From Acanthornis magna (taxonomy: Eukaryota > Chordata > Aves > Passeriformes > Acanthizidae), in contig JAWUZG010000295.1 in assembly GCA_036785705.1 (NCBI GenBank), positions 124,001 through 188,000 on the forward strand: a DNA stretch of 64,000 nucleotides. The letters run 5' to 3'. The translations under genes were made by a program, and so were the position numbers. A model generated the notes under the pieces. That model did no database searches and was not told the DNA's origin. It worked only from the letters and a program-made list of their open reading frames with translations. This document shows positions 49,691-59,027 of this stretch, one piece after another. Within the stretch, counting starts at the first letter, position 1; the number at the start of each line of letters is the position of its first letter.

Positions 49691-50218
49691 AAAAGTGGAC
49701 CTTTCTCCTCAGAGCTCCAGGGGCAGTTCTGGAAGAACAGCCACAAGAGCCCAGCCCCACAGGGCTGAATACAGTTTTCTAGGCTTTAGCAAATTGGCAT
49801 CATTGATACAAAGAACCAGTTTGGAGAACACGTGGTAATGCAATTCCCCCCAGGTCAAGCCCCTTCTCTGGAGCCCCCCACCCTTGGTACTAGTTGGTCT
49901 TGTTGACAAAAATGTGTCTCGAAGATTTTGTTCCCAGGAAGAACCAAGACAGAAGAGGGGCCTTGTGCCCCCGGTGGGCTCCAGAGAAAGGCCTTGACCT
50001 GGAAGGAACTGCATCACCACTTGTCCTCCGAATTGGTGCTTTTTACCAATTCTGCTAATTTCCTCAAACCTATCAAATTGTATTCTCCCCCGTGGACGTG
50101 GGCTTTCATGGATATTCTTCCAAAACTGCCCCTGGAGCTCCAAGAAAGCTCCACTTTTCTATGTCCTCCTCGACTAAAATTACCTCAAGCTTCATTTCCA
50201 GGCTGAAAAAGGCAACAA
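49635..50218. repeat. Large imperfect palindrome (arms ~242 bp, spacer ~99 bp)
   Basis: The left arm (49635-49876) and right arm (49976-50218) are reverse complements at roughly three quarters to four fifths of positions by eye. Matched landmarks are 'ttgcctttttcag', 'gtcgaggagg', 'gagctccaggggcagtt', 'ggaagaa', 'aggtcaag' and 'tctctggagccc'. Translated outward, each arm ends in a peptide like 'ISRLKKA' or 'SSLKKATEGHW', resembling the last motif of retroviral integrase (SR.KKA). The two arms are therefore probably head-to-head copies of one retroviral 3' pol fragment. The outer end of the left arm runs into unit A. Confidence 0.75.
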
Positions 50219-51470
50219 CATGGTGGGGAGACATGAGATGGGCCAGAAACGGGGTGCAGTGGGGTCCAAGTGCTGGACAAGTGGTTCAGGGGTTGGCAGT
50301 GCCCAGGAATAGGGGTTCGGGGGGTCCCAGGGTGAAAAGAAGGGAATGCAGGGACTGTGAGAGGTGGGACATGGTGTCCATGGGGCACCTATGTCCAGTA
50401 AAGGGGAGTCCAGGGCTCTCCAGTGTCAGGAAAAGTGAGGTCACAGGGTGGGAAGAATGATGATCAGGAATGGGGTCCCGGTGCTAAGAGGGGTTTGGAC
50501 GCTGGGAAAGACAGGATGGGGTACAGGAGGTCCTAGGGTAAAGGCAAAGCTGGGGGCTGGGACTGGGAGAGGCCGAATGGAAGGGAAAGGGAGTGGAGGA
50601 GTACCCATGTGGCATAAAGGGGTGCAGCAGGGTCCCAAAGCTGGGAAGAAGGTGCAAGGGGATCCCAGTGGCCAGGAATGGGGTTTCAGGGGAGTCCCGG
50701 TGCCATCTGAGGGGGCTCAAGGGGGTCCCGGTGTGGAGAAGTTGGTGCAGGGGGTGTCACTAGTGGGGTTGGGGGTGCAGGGGAGTCCCAGTGCACAGGA
50801 AGGAGGGTTCAGGGCAGTCCCAAGGACAAGGAGATGGGGGGTACAGGGACTGGGAGAGGTGGGATGGTTGGTTCAGAGGGTCCCCAGTGTGCAGGAATGG
50901 GGGGTCAGCTGGGGAGGGGGGTGAAGGGGGCCTCCAGTATTGAGAAAGGGGGAGCTGGAGACTGGGAAAGGCAGGAATGGGGATGCAATGGGTCCCAGAA
51001 TGAAGGAAAAGGAGGGTCTGGGGGCTGCAGAGGCGGGATTGCCGGGAAAGGGGGTTCAGAGTAGTCCCAGTGCCAGGAATGGTGGATCAGGAGGTGCCGG
51101 TACTGGGAATGGCGGTTCTGGGGGTCCCGGTGCCAGAAATGGTAGTTCGAGGAGGTCCCAGGGTCAAAGAAAGATGGGGATAGGGGTGGGAGAAGTGGGA
51201 TGTCTGGGCAGTTCAGGTGGTACCTGGTGTTGAGGAGAAGAGAATTTGGGGACTGGGAGAGGCATGAATGGGGGTGCAGGGGAGCAATGTTCAAAGCAAA
51301 GGGATAGGCTGGGGGCTGGGAGAGGGGGAATGGCCGGGAAAGGGGGTGGAGGGGGGTGCCAGAGCCAGGGAATGGGGTGCAGGGGGGTCTCGGCACACAG
51401 AAATGGGGAGTGCAAGGGGTCCCTGTGCAGGATAAAGGGGTTCAGGGTCCCGGTGCCGGAGGTGCCACTC
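50219..51470. repeat. G-rich degenerate minisatellite
   Basis: The plus strand repeats a loose unit of roughly 30-40 bases built on 'ggggtcccagtgccaggaat' and 'ggggttcagggg'. Copies vary in length and sequence. Open frames on both strands are repeat artefacts. It begins right after the palindrome and ends at the promoter-like island, in the position where intron 1 of an MHC class I gene on the minus strand would lie. Confidence 0.85.
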
Positions 51471-51477
51471 TCCCCTC

Positions 51478-51498
51478 CAGTCCCAGCGCTGGAGCCAT
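51478..51498 (-). pseudogene. Severed first exon of an MHC class I-like gene
   Basis: A start codon in a good context (gcgccATGG) opens the minus-strand reading MAPALGL. As I recall it, that is how songbird MHC class I signal peptides begin. After seven codons the sequence runs into minisatellite-type text, and the frame closes a few codons later with no hydrophobic leader core and no splice donor. No alpha-1, alpha-2 or alpha-3 domain coding sequence was found downstream. MHC class I presents peptides to T cells at the cell surface; this copy cannot encode it. The identification rests on seven residues plus the promoter layout. Confidence 0.5.
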
Positions 51499-51710
51499 GG
51501 CGCTGCTCCGCTGTGGCCCCGCCCCCGGCCCCGCCCCCAGGGCCGCCTCCGGCCCCGCGATTGGCGCCGCTGTTTCCTATTCGCCAATGGCAGCTTGAGC
51601 TGCTCGTGACGTCACCGGTCACCGGGCAGACCTCGGCGGCGCAGGCCGGGAGACGCGACAGTGCCCGAGCGAGCGCGGGGGAAAGGGGGAATCCCTGGGA
51701 ATTCCCAGGA
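51499..51710 (-). promoter_or_regulatory. CpG-island promoter with MHC class I-type layout
   Basis: Reading the minus strand towards the ATG, two kappaB-type sites come first (GGGAATTCCC at 51706-51697 and GGGATTCCCC at 51695-51686). They are followed by an X1-like half-palindrome (cccggtgaccgg, 51626-51615), an exact CRE/X2 site TGACGTCA (51614-51607) and, 18 bases on, an inverted CCAAT Y-type box (ATTGG, 51588-51584). A second CCAAT (51564-51560) and two GC boxes (51516-51540) lie close to the start codon. Paired kappaB sites, then X1-X2-Y, then CCAAT is the order known for vertebrate MHC class I promoters (enhancer A, then the SXY module bound by RFX, CREB/ATF and NF-Y). No clear interferon response element is seen. 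It could instead be an ordinary housekeeping promoter. Confidence 0.6.
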
Positions 51711-51721
51711 TCCCCTCAGGG

Positions 51722-52190
51722 ACTCCCAGAGTGAGCTCTGACACCTCCAGTATTATCCCAGTTGCTCCCACTATATCCCACTTGCCCACAACACAGTCCC
51801 AATTGCCCCCAAACAGTCCCAGTCACTCTGAGTATGATTCCAATATGAGTCCAGTCTCTCCCAGCTGGGCCCCAGTCACTACCATTTTCCCCCCGCATAG
51901 TCGCAGCTCTCCACCATTGGTCCCAGTCAACCCCAGTATGGTTACAGACACTTCGAGCATAGTCCAGATGCCCTCAGCATGATTGTAGTCACTCCCAGGC
52001 ACTCCCTGTGTTGCCCCAGTAAGATTCTCGTAATCCCAGTATTTCTCAGGCACTTCCAGTGCATCCCCATTGCTTCCAGCATGTACTCAGACATGCTGAC
52101 CCAGTTAGCCCCAGTTGTTTGCAGCATCACCCCAATTTCTCTCAAATTTCTCCCAATTTTTCCCTCAGTTCATCCAGAAGCCCAAATCTG
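51722..52190. repeat. C-rich degenerate minisatellite
   Basis: The plus strand repeats variants of 'cccagtcactcccagtatgat' with units of about 20-30 bases ('cccagttgctcccactatat', 'ccccaaacagtcccagtcac', 'agccccagttgtttgc'). Open frames here are repeat artefacts. It lies upstream of the MHC-like promoter as read on the minus strand. Confidence 0.75.
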
Positions 52191-52199
52191 GCTCCCAGT

Positions 52200-55068
52200 A
52201 TGAACCTCCAGGAGGAGGATGAGGACGAGGACGAGAATGAGGAGGAGAAAGAAGTGGAGGAGGAGGAGTAGAAAGACGACGTCGAGGAGGAGGAGGAGGT
52301 GGAGGAGGAGGAGGTCGAAGTCCAGGAGGAGGATGAGGTGGATGAGGAAGGGGAGGAGGAGGGGGGGAAGGAGGAGGATGGGGAGGGGGACGAGGAGAAG
52401 AAGGAGGAAGAGGAAGAGGAGGAGAAGGAGGAGGAGGAGGAGGCCAAGAAGCAGGAGAAGGAGGAGGAGGAAGTGGAGGAGGAGATGGAGGAAGTGGAGA
52501 AGGAGGAGGAGGAGGAGGAAGAGGAGGAGGAGGACCACAAGGAGGACAAGGAGAAGGACGAGGAGGATGAAGATGATGAGGAGGACGAAGAGGACGAAGA
52601 GGACGAGGAAGAGGAAGAGGAGGAGCACGAGGAGGAGGAGGAGGACGACGACGACAATAAGGAGGAAAAGGATGAGGAAGAGGAGGAGGAGGAGGACGAG
52701 AAGGAGGAGGATGAGGAGGAGGTGGAGGAGGAGGAGGACAAGGAGGAGGATGAGGAAGAGGAGGAGGACACAGACGAGGATGAGGAGGACAAGGAGGAGG
52801 ACAAGGAGGAGCACGAGGACGAGGAGGATGAGGATGAGGAGGACAATGAAGAGGATGAGGAGGAGGACAAAGAGGACGACAAGGAGGACAAGGAGGAGGA
52901 CGAGGATGAGGAGGACAAGGAGGAGGACAAGGAGGAGCACGAGGACGAGGAGGATGAGGATGAGGAGGACAATGAAGAGGATGAGGAGGAGGACAAAGAG
53001 GACAACAAGGAGGAGGACAAGGAGGAGCACGAGGACGAGGATGAGGAGGACAATGAGGAGGATGAGGAGGAGGACAAAGAGGACGACAAGGAGGAGGACG
53101 AGGAGGAGGACGAGGAAGAGGAGGAGGTGGAGGAGGAGGACAAGGAGGAGGAGGAGGACAATGCGACGACGACGAGGAGGAGGAGGAGGTGGAGGAGGAG
53201 GTGGACGAGGAGGAGGAGGAGGTGGAGGAGGAGGAGGTGGAGGAGGACGATGATGACTACGATGACAACGAGGAAGACGAGGATGAGGATGACGACGAGG
53301 AGGAGGAGGAGAAGGAGGAAGAGGAGGAGGTGGAGGAGGAGGACAAGGAGGAGGAGGAGGAGGACAATGCGACGACGACGAGGAGGACGAGGAGGAGAAG
53401 GAGGAGGGGGAGGAGGAGGTGGACGAGGAGGAGGAGGACGAGGAGGAGGAGGAGGAGGTGGAGGAGGATGATGATGATGACTACGATGACAACGAGGAAG
53501 ACGAGGATGAGGAGGACGACGAGGAGGAGGAGGAGAAGGAGGACGAGGAGGAGAAGAACAAGGAGGAGGACGAGGAGGTGGAGGAGGACGAGGAGGAGAA
53601 CGAGGAGCACAAGGAGGAGGAGGACAAGGAGGATGAGGAAAAGGAGGAGAAGGAGGAGGTGGAAGAGGAGGAGGAGGTGGAGGAGGACAAGCACGAGGAG
53701 GAGGAGGATGATGATAACGACAACGAGGAGGAGGAGGAGGAGGAGGACAAGGAGGAGGGGGAGGAGGAGGGGGAGGAGGAGGCTGAGGTCGAGGATATGG
53801 ACAAGGAGGAGCATGAGGAGGAGGAGGAGGAGGACAATGACGAGGAAGAGGAGGAGGACAATGACGAGGAAGAGGAGGAGGAGGAGGACGAGGAGGAGAA
53901 CGAGGAGGACGAGGAGGAGAACGAGGAGGACAAGGAGGATGAGGAGGACTGGGAGGAGGAGGACGAGGAGGAGAATGAGATGGAGGAGCACGAGCAGGAG
54001 GAGGTGGAGGAGGAGGTGGAGAAGTAGAAGGTGGAGGAGGAGGAGGAGGACGACGACGACAACGAGGATGAGGAGGGGGACAAGGACGAGGACAAGGAGG
54101 AGCACGAGGAGGAGGAGGTGGAGGAGGAGGAGGTGGAGGAGGAGGACGACGACATTGACAACGACGACAACGAGGATGACGAGGAGGAGGACAAGGAGGA
54201 CGAGGAGGAGAAGGACGAGGAGGATGAGGAGGACAAGGAGGAGTAGGAGGATGTGGAGAAGGATGAGGAGGATGAGGAAAAGGAGGAGGTGGAGGAGAAG
54301 GTGGAGGAGGAGGTGGAGGAGGATGAGGACGAGGACAAGGAGGAGAACAAGGAGGAGGAGGAGGAGGAGGAGGAAGAGGAGGTGGAGGAGGAGGAGGAGG
54401 AGAACGACAATGACGACGACGACGAGGAAGAGGAGGGGATGAGGAGGAGGAGGAGGAAGAGGAGGTGGAGGAGGAGGAGGAGGAGAACGACAATGACGAC
54501 GACGACGAGGAAGAGGAGGGGATGAGGAGGAGGAGGAGGCTGAGGAGGACGATGAGAAGCACAAGGAAGACGAGGAGGAGGACGAGGAGGAGGAGGATGG
54601 TGGGGAGGAGGATGGGGGGGAGGATGAGGAGGAGGAGGACAAGGGCGACAAGATCAAGGAGGACAAGAAGGAGGAGGACGACGAGGAGGACAAGGAGGAG
54701 GACAAGGATGAGGAGGACGAAGAGGAGGAGAAGGATGAGAAGGACGAGGAGGAGCATGAGGAGGAGGACGAGGACAAGCAGGAGGACGAGGAGGAGGACG
54801 AGGACAAGCAGGAGGACGAAGAGGAGGAGAAGGAGGACGAGGAGGACGAAGAGGATGAGGAAGAAGAGGATGAGGAAGAAGAAGAGGAGGAGCACGAGGA
54901 GGACGAGGATGATGAGGAGGAGGAGAGGACATGGACGAGAAGGAGGAAGAGCACGAGGAGGAGGATGAGGAGGAGGACGAGGCGGACGACGAGGAGGAAG
55001 AGGAGGAGGAGGAGGACGAGGACAAGGAGGAATAGGAGGAGGATGAAGAGGACGAGGAGGAGGATGAG
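52200..55068. repeat. 2.9 kb GAG/GAC trinucleotide repeat array
   Basis: This is an almost uninterrupted array of GAG, GAC, GAA, AAG and GAT triplets, nearly all purine on the plus strand apart from C and occasional T. Many GAC-GAG junctions create CpG. Longer units are superimposed. A block with 'gcacgaggacgagga' then 'gaggacaatgaagagga' recurs near 52808, 52937 and 53027. A block starting 'ggacaatgcgacgacgac' recurs near 53155 and 53365. A block with 'gaacgacaatgacgac' recurs near 54401 and 54484. The huge open frames (poly-E/D, poly-R, poly-S, poly-L) on both strands follow from the triplet period and are not genes. Confidence 0.95.
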
Positions 55069-55730
55069 TGAAACACAGGCTTTTCTTTTAGACACTTAAA
55101 TGTAGAGATTTTAGATAAAAGTTCTGTTAAAATCAACTAGAATAGAAAAAGATGCAGAACTCAGAAAGAAATTAATGATTAAATGCAGAGTAGCCCTTTG
55201 ATTATTTGAAATTTACTCAGGTCTGCTTAGAATAGACAATTAATAATCTTAAGAAAAGAGGTTCAAAGGAGAGCCTAGACAGTTACAAATTTTGCCCAGA
55301 TGCAACCTACTTAGAAGCAATAGAAGAGAGCATTGGGAGTTTTCCAGGGTCAAATGTATTGTCAAAAACCAACGAAGTAAGAAGGTCACAGTGAGGAAGA
55401 CTCATATTACTTCATCCAAAGCAGCCCTCAGACTCAAATTAATGACCACCGACTCAATTCCATTGCAGGAACTCTGCATGCTTAATGACTTTTTCCCAAT
55501 TTCCATATGAAGCGGGGAATGGGAGGCGCTTATGCCAAACACGCTTTTTTGTGATAGATAAATAAGTTCTGTGTTGCATTGTAACTTCAGAGCTGTACAG
55601 TTGGGAGTTATCCCTGAAGCTCTCCAGCGCTGAAATAAACATACACATTCCAACCTTAACAAGTTAGAGAGCCTTTGTCCGTCACAGGTGGATATTGATA
55701 TTAGATCTATATGTGCACTTTAATAATTCT
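55069..55730 (+). mobile_element. Upstream LTR of the class I ERV
   Basis: This 662-base LTR begins TGAAACACAGG straight after the GAG array. It is collinear with the LTR at 62882-63551, with small differences and short indels. U3 contains 'taaattaatgaccaccgac' and a 'gcggggaatgggaggcgctta' block, followed by 'gatagataaataagttctgt'. The poly(A) signal AATAAA is at 55634-55639, followed by a 'ctttgtccgtcacagg' block. It ends 'taataattct' and is joined directly to GC-rich unit B, with no gag or leader. A TGG lies at the joint as in a primer-binding site, but the rest belongs to unit B. Confidence 0.85.
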
Positions 55731-57200
55731 GGGTGCCTTTGACAAGCCGGGAGAGTCTTGTAGAAGCCCACGGGATCATTGGTGCTAGCAGCAACCTGCT
55801 CCAGGTGGGCTCGTCTCTCCTGCCTTGCAGAGGTGCTGGCAGGACCCTGCCCCAGTACCCGTGGCTGGCCAGAGGCTCATGGCTTGCCAGGGGAAATGGC
55901 TCTGCTCCAGGACAGCCCCCTCCGCACATGGCATGCAGGTGCATTTTGTGCTCTCTCGTGGCACACAGGGGGAAAAAATCAAGGCTGAGCCAACCCCTTT
56001 GCCTGCCCCCAGCCCATCTCCGGGCTTCTTGTGGCATCAGGGCGGGGCAAATTTGGTCGGAACCTTTGTTTCACTTGGCCGCAGTGCCGGCCCTGCCTGG
56101 GCACCTAGCTGCTGCTGGGACATGCTGTGTCCCGATTCCACCTTCCCCCAACACCTCCCCAGCCGTGGACAAGCTTTGGGGCACTTTGGGGTGCGCCTCC
56201 CTACCCTGCCCCTGCCGCTCTCCCCCGTGCCTCCCAAAACTCCCCCATGCAGGAGGAGGAGTAGGAGGAGGGGGGGACTCCCAAGAGCTGCTGCTGTCCC
56301 GGCTTCGTGGAAAGCCGCCCCCCGCCCGTCCTTGTCCCCGCTGCCTGGCAGCCGCCAAAGCGGACGAGGCCGAGGTGGGGAGGGGACCCCGACGCCAGCT
56401 AAGCTCGGCTCGGTTCAGCTAAGCTCGGCTCGGCCCGGCCGGGCGTGGAGCAGAGCGAGGGTGTTGCCGTGGCTACAGAGGCGTGGCCGCTGGCCGGCGC
56501 TGCTGCCACCGGCAGCAGTGGCCTACGGCGGCCAGCAAGGGCCAAGCTAAAAATGCAAAGGGCGCTTGGAGGACACGGGCACCCCGGGAGCGGGGCAGTG
56601 GAACCGGCAGCGGCAGCGGGGTGGGCTCAGCGTGGGGCCGAGAAGTGGCGGCCATGCAAAGTCCCTTTCCAGTGGACACCTGCTGGGAGCGCTCAGCGCC
56701 CGGAAATGCAGCCTTTTTGGGGCTGCGCACGGGCACTGCCGCCCCTGCTGGACGCTCAGGGGAGGCGGTGCACCAAGGGAGGGCTCGGGCAGGCCACGGG
56801 GGCGGCAGGTGGGGGGGTCGCCGGCAGGCGATTGAGCAGGGCCAGCCTTTGTGCTGCCACCCTGGCAGTGCTCGGGCTCCTGCTTCCCTCCATCGGGAAG
56901 CGCCCCCCTGGGCTTTCAAGCGCCTCCAGGAGTGACTTGCCAATGATTCTGCCCTCTTGGCGGGGGCGGGGCTTTGCTGCGTAACCTGCTCCTTCCCACC
57001 CCCCCAGCTTTCCCTCCCCCCGTGCCCCGCCCAACTCCGGCTGTGCTCCCGGGGTGGCTGTGACTGCAGGAAAGGGGCACCCACCCCCTCCAAATGGCAC
57101 ATTTCTGCCTCACCTCTAGACACAAGTCGGAGCGGCAGACTGCCTGCCACTGCCCTTTTGGCCTCCAAGCTGCCCAAGCGGGCCTTTGCAGGGAGCTGAG
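55731..57200 (+). repeat. GC-rich CpG-dense unit, copy B
   Basis: Its first ~700 bases match 59067-59795 (copy C) nearly base for base in the same orientation. The whole unit matches copy A in reverse. It holds the octamer-like ATGCAAA twice (near 56553 and 56655) and an X-box-like GTTGCCGTGGCTAC near 56463-56476. It also has GC-box-rich DNA and a 'gcccggaaatgcagcctttt' block. Open frames of 100-270 codons on both strands follow from base composition and differ between copies; no protein family is recognised. It starts immediately after the upstream LTR. Confidence 0.85.
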
Positions 57201-57767
57201 GGGGCGGCAGGGCCCTGGCTGTTTGCTGGAGAGGGCTGCCTGCCTTCGCTCGCTCGCACAGGGGCTCAGTCTCCCGCGGCATGGGCAGCTGCAGCACAGT
57301 GTGCAGGCCAAGGGATCATCCCTGTCACTTTCCCAGCCCAGGTGGACCCCATTCCCCATCCCCCCAGCCTGGAGCACCCATGCCCCACGCCAGGACACTG
57401 CTGTCACCTGCACAGCCAAGGCCTCACAGCAGCGGGCCTTGCGTACCACCAGGCCTGCGGCAGGGCCAGCCTCGGGCCTCGTGGGCACACGAGGAAGGGG
57501 CCACAACACTGTGTGCGCCCTGCCCCTGGCCAGGCAGGAGCTCCCAGCCAGCCAGCCAGCCAGCTGCTCCCGCAGCCAAGGGCCAACTGGCACCCTGGGG
57601 CTTGCCCAAGCCAGGGGCCATTGTGACACGGCGGTGGTGTCACCGTGTCACAGGCATGCACCCTGGAGACGCTGGCTGTGTTGACGCCGTGGAATGTTAT
57701 TGGAAGCCAGGCTCCCCTGTGGCACCACGGCGCCTCAGGGAAGTGTGGAGACGGCAGAAATCAAGAG
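57201..57767. other. GC-rich DNA continuing from unit B
   Basis: No counterpart exists in copies A or C within the window. It has a short CCAG run (57544-57563) and a perfect 10-base inverted repeat (tgtgacacgg at 57622, ccgtgtcaca at 57643) with an 11-base spacer. No gene is recognised; open frames on both strands look compositional. Confidence 0.5.
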
Positions 57768-58412
57768 AGGAAAAGAAAGAGAGAAAGAAAGAGAGAAAGA
57801 AAGAGAGAAAGAAAGAGAGAAAGAAAGAGAGAAAGAAAGAGAGAAAGAAAGAGAGAAAGAAAGAGAGGAAGGAAGGAAGGAAGGAAGGAAGGAAGGAAGG
57901 AAGGAAGGAAGGAAGGAAGGAAGGAAGGAAGGAAGGAAGGAAGGAAGGAAGGAAGGAAGGAAGGAAGGAAGGAAGGAAGGAAGGAAGGAAGGAAGGAGAA
58001 AGAAAAAGAAAGAATGAAAGAGAGAGAGAAAGAAAGAAAGGGAGAAGGATAGAGAGAGAGAAAGAAAGAAGTAGAGAAAGAGAGAAAGATAGAGAGAAAG
58101 AGAGGAATTAAGAAAGAAAGAGGGGAAGAGAGAAAGAAAGAGAGAGAGAGAGAAAGAGAGAAAGAGGGAAAGAAAAAAGGAGAGAAAGATAGAAAGAGAG
58201 ATTAAGAGAGTGATAAAGATTGAAAGAGAGAAAGAGAGAATGAGGGAAAGAAAGAAAGAAAGAGAGGGAAAGATAGAGAGAAAGAGATAAAGAAAGTAAG
58301 AAAGAAAGAGGAAAAGAATGAAAGAAAAAAGAGAGAGAGAGAGGGAAAGAGAGAGAAAGAGAGAAAGAAAGAAAGTGAGAAAGAAAAAGAGAAAGAGAGA
58401 AAGAAAGGAAGG
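57768..58412. repeat. GAAA/GAGA and GGAA microsatellite block
   Basis: About 100 bases of a regular 12-base unit (gagagaaagaaa) lead into a pure GGAA run of about 130 bases (57868-57996). Irregular GAAA/GAGA repeats follow to 58412. The plus strand is essentially all purine. Open frames across it are artefacts. Confidence 0.95.
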
Positions 58413-59027
58413 TGCTAAGGCTGAACGTGTCAATGGAAGCCTCAAAACACAGAGGACTCCAAGTGGTCAAAAACATCCAAGACATAGGTTCAGGCCTGGC
58501 CTCAAGCCTTCCAGAGAGTCCGCGTACAACCCCGGCGGAGAGAGACAACAGGAGGAAATATTTAGGAAATACTGCATGGCAGGCCATAGCAAGCGAAGTC
58601 TCGGGCAAGAAAAATGGCGAGATGAGAAAGCAGCTTACCTTGCCAAGGTATCGAACAGCTTGGAAGTTCCACTTTGCCGAAACTCTGCACATTTGTCACC
58701 TTCTCCACACGCACCTGCCCACCTCTTCCTGCCTGGAGACTGAAGCTGTGCTCCATGGAAAAACAGGCACTTTACCAACCAAGTCCAGAGCACCGTTCCA
58801 AGTCCCAATGACCCTCACTGAAGGCGAGGTTACGGCCAGAGGACCCGCAATTCACTGCTCCAGAGTGAAGAACACCTGTGCTTCTGAAACAGCTAGAAGA
58901 CAAAAGTGGATACAAATCAAGATGGGGCCATTTCAATGGTTCCCTTATCCGTGCCTGTTATCTGCACAGCTGCTAATCCCAACTCAGATTTGGCCTCCAA
59001 ATCCGCATGGAACTTTCATCCAGAATG
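58413..59027 (+). pseudogene. Decayed retroviral pol 3' remnant (possible)
   Basis: A plus-strand frame open from 58412 to 59047 contains 'APFQV' then, about 20 residues on, 'HCSRVKN' (roughly 58790-58880). That pairing resembles the GPF.V ... H.SRVKKA signature at the C-terminal end of gammaretroviral integrase. The upstream part is not recognisable. It sits between the purine microsatellite and unit C and would match the usual pol-before-env order. The call rests on two short motifs and is uncertain. Confidence 0.35.

Noticed and set aside
51480..51600. Plus-strand ATG at the CpG island (MALLRCGPAP...) as a gene start
   Set aside because: The ATG lies inside the palindromic CCATGG and the promoter elements read better towards the minus strand. 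The peptide is GC-driven and has no match.
52142..55095. Very long open frames of several hundred residues (poly-E/D, poly-R, poly-S, poly-L) on both strands
   Set aside because: They follow from the triplet period of the GAG/GAC array, and all frames are open together. There is no start context, domain or splice structure.
55292..55510. 72-codon frame in the upstream LTR and its equivalent at 63113-63331
   Set aside because: It lies wholly within both LTRs and has no homology that I recognise; it is a by-product of LTR sequence.
57768..58445. Long open frames rich in E/R/K (plus) and F/L/S (minus) over the purine microsatellite
   Set aside because: They are pure repeat artefacts of GAAA/GGAA units.
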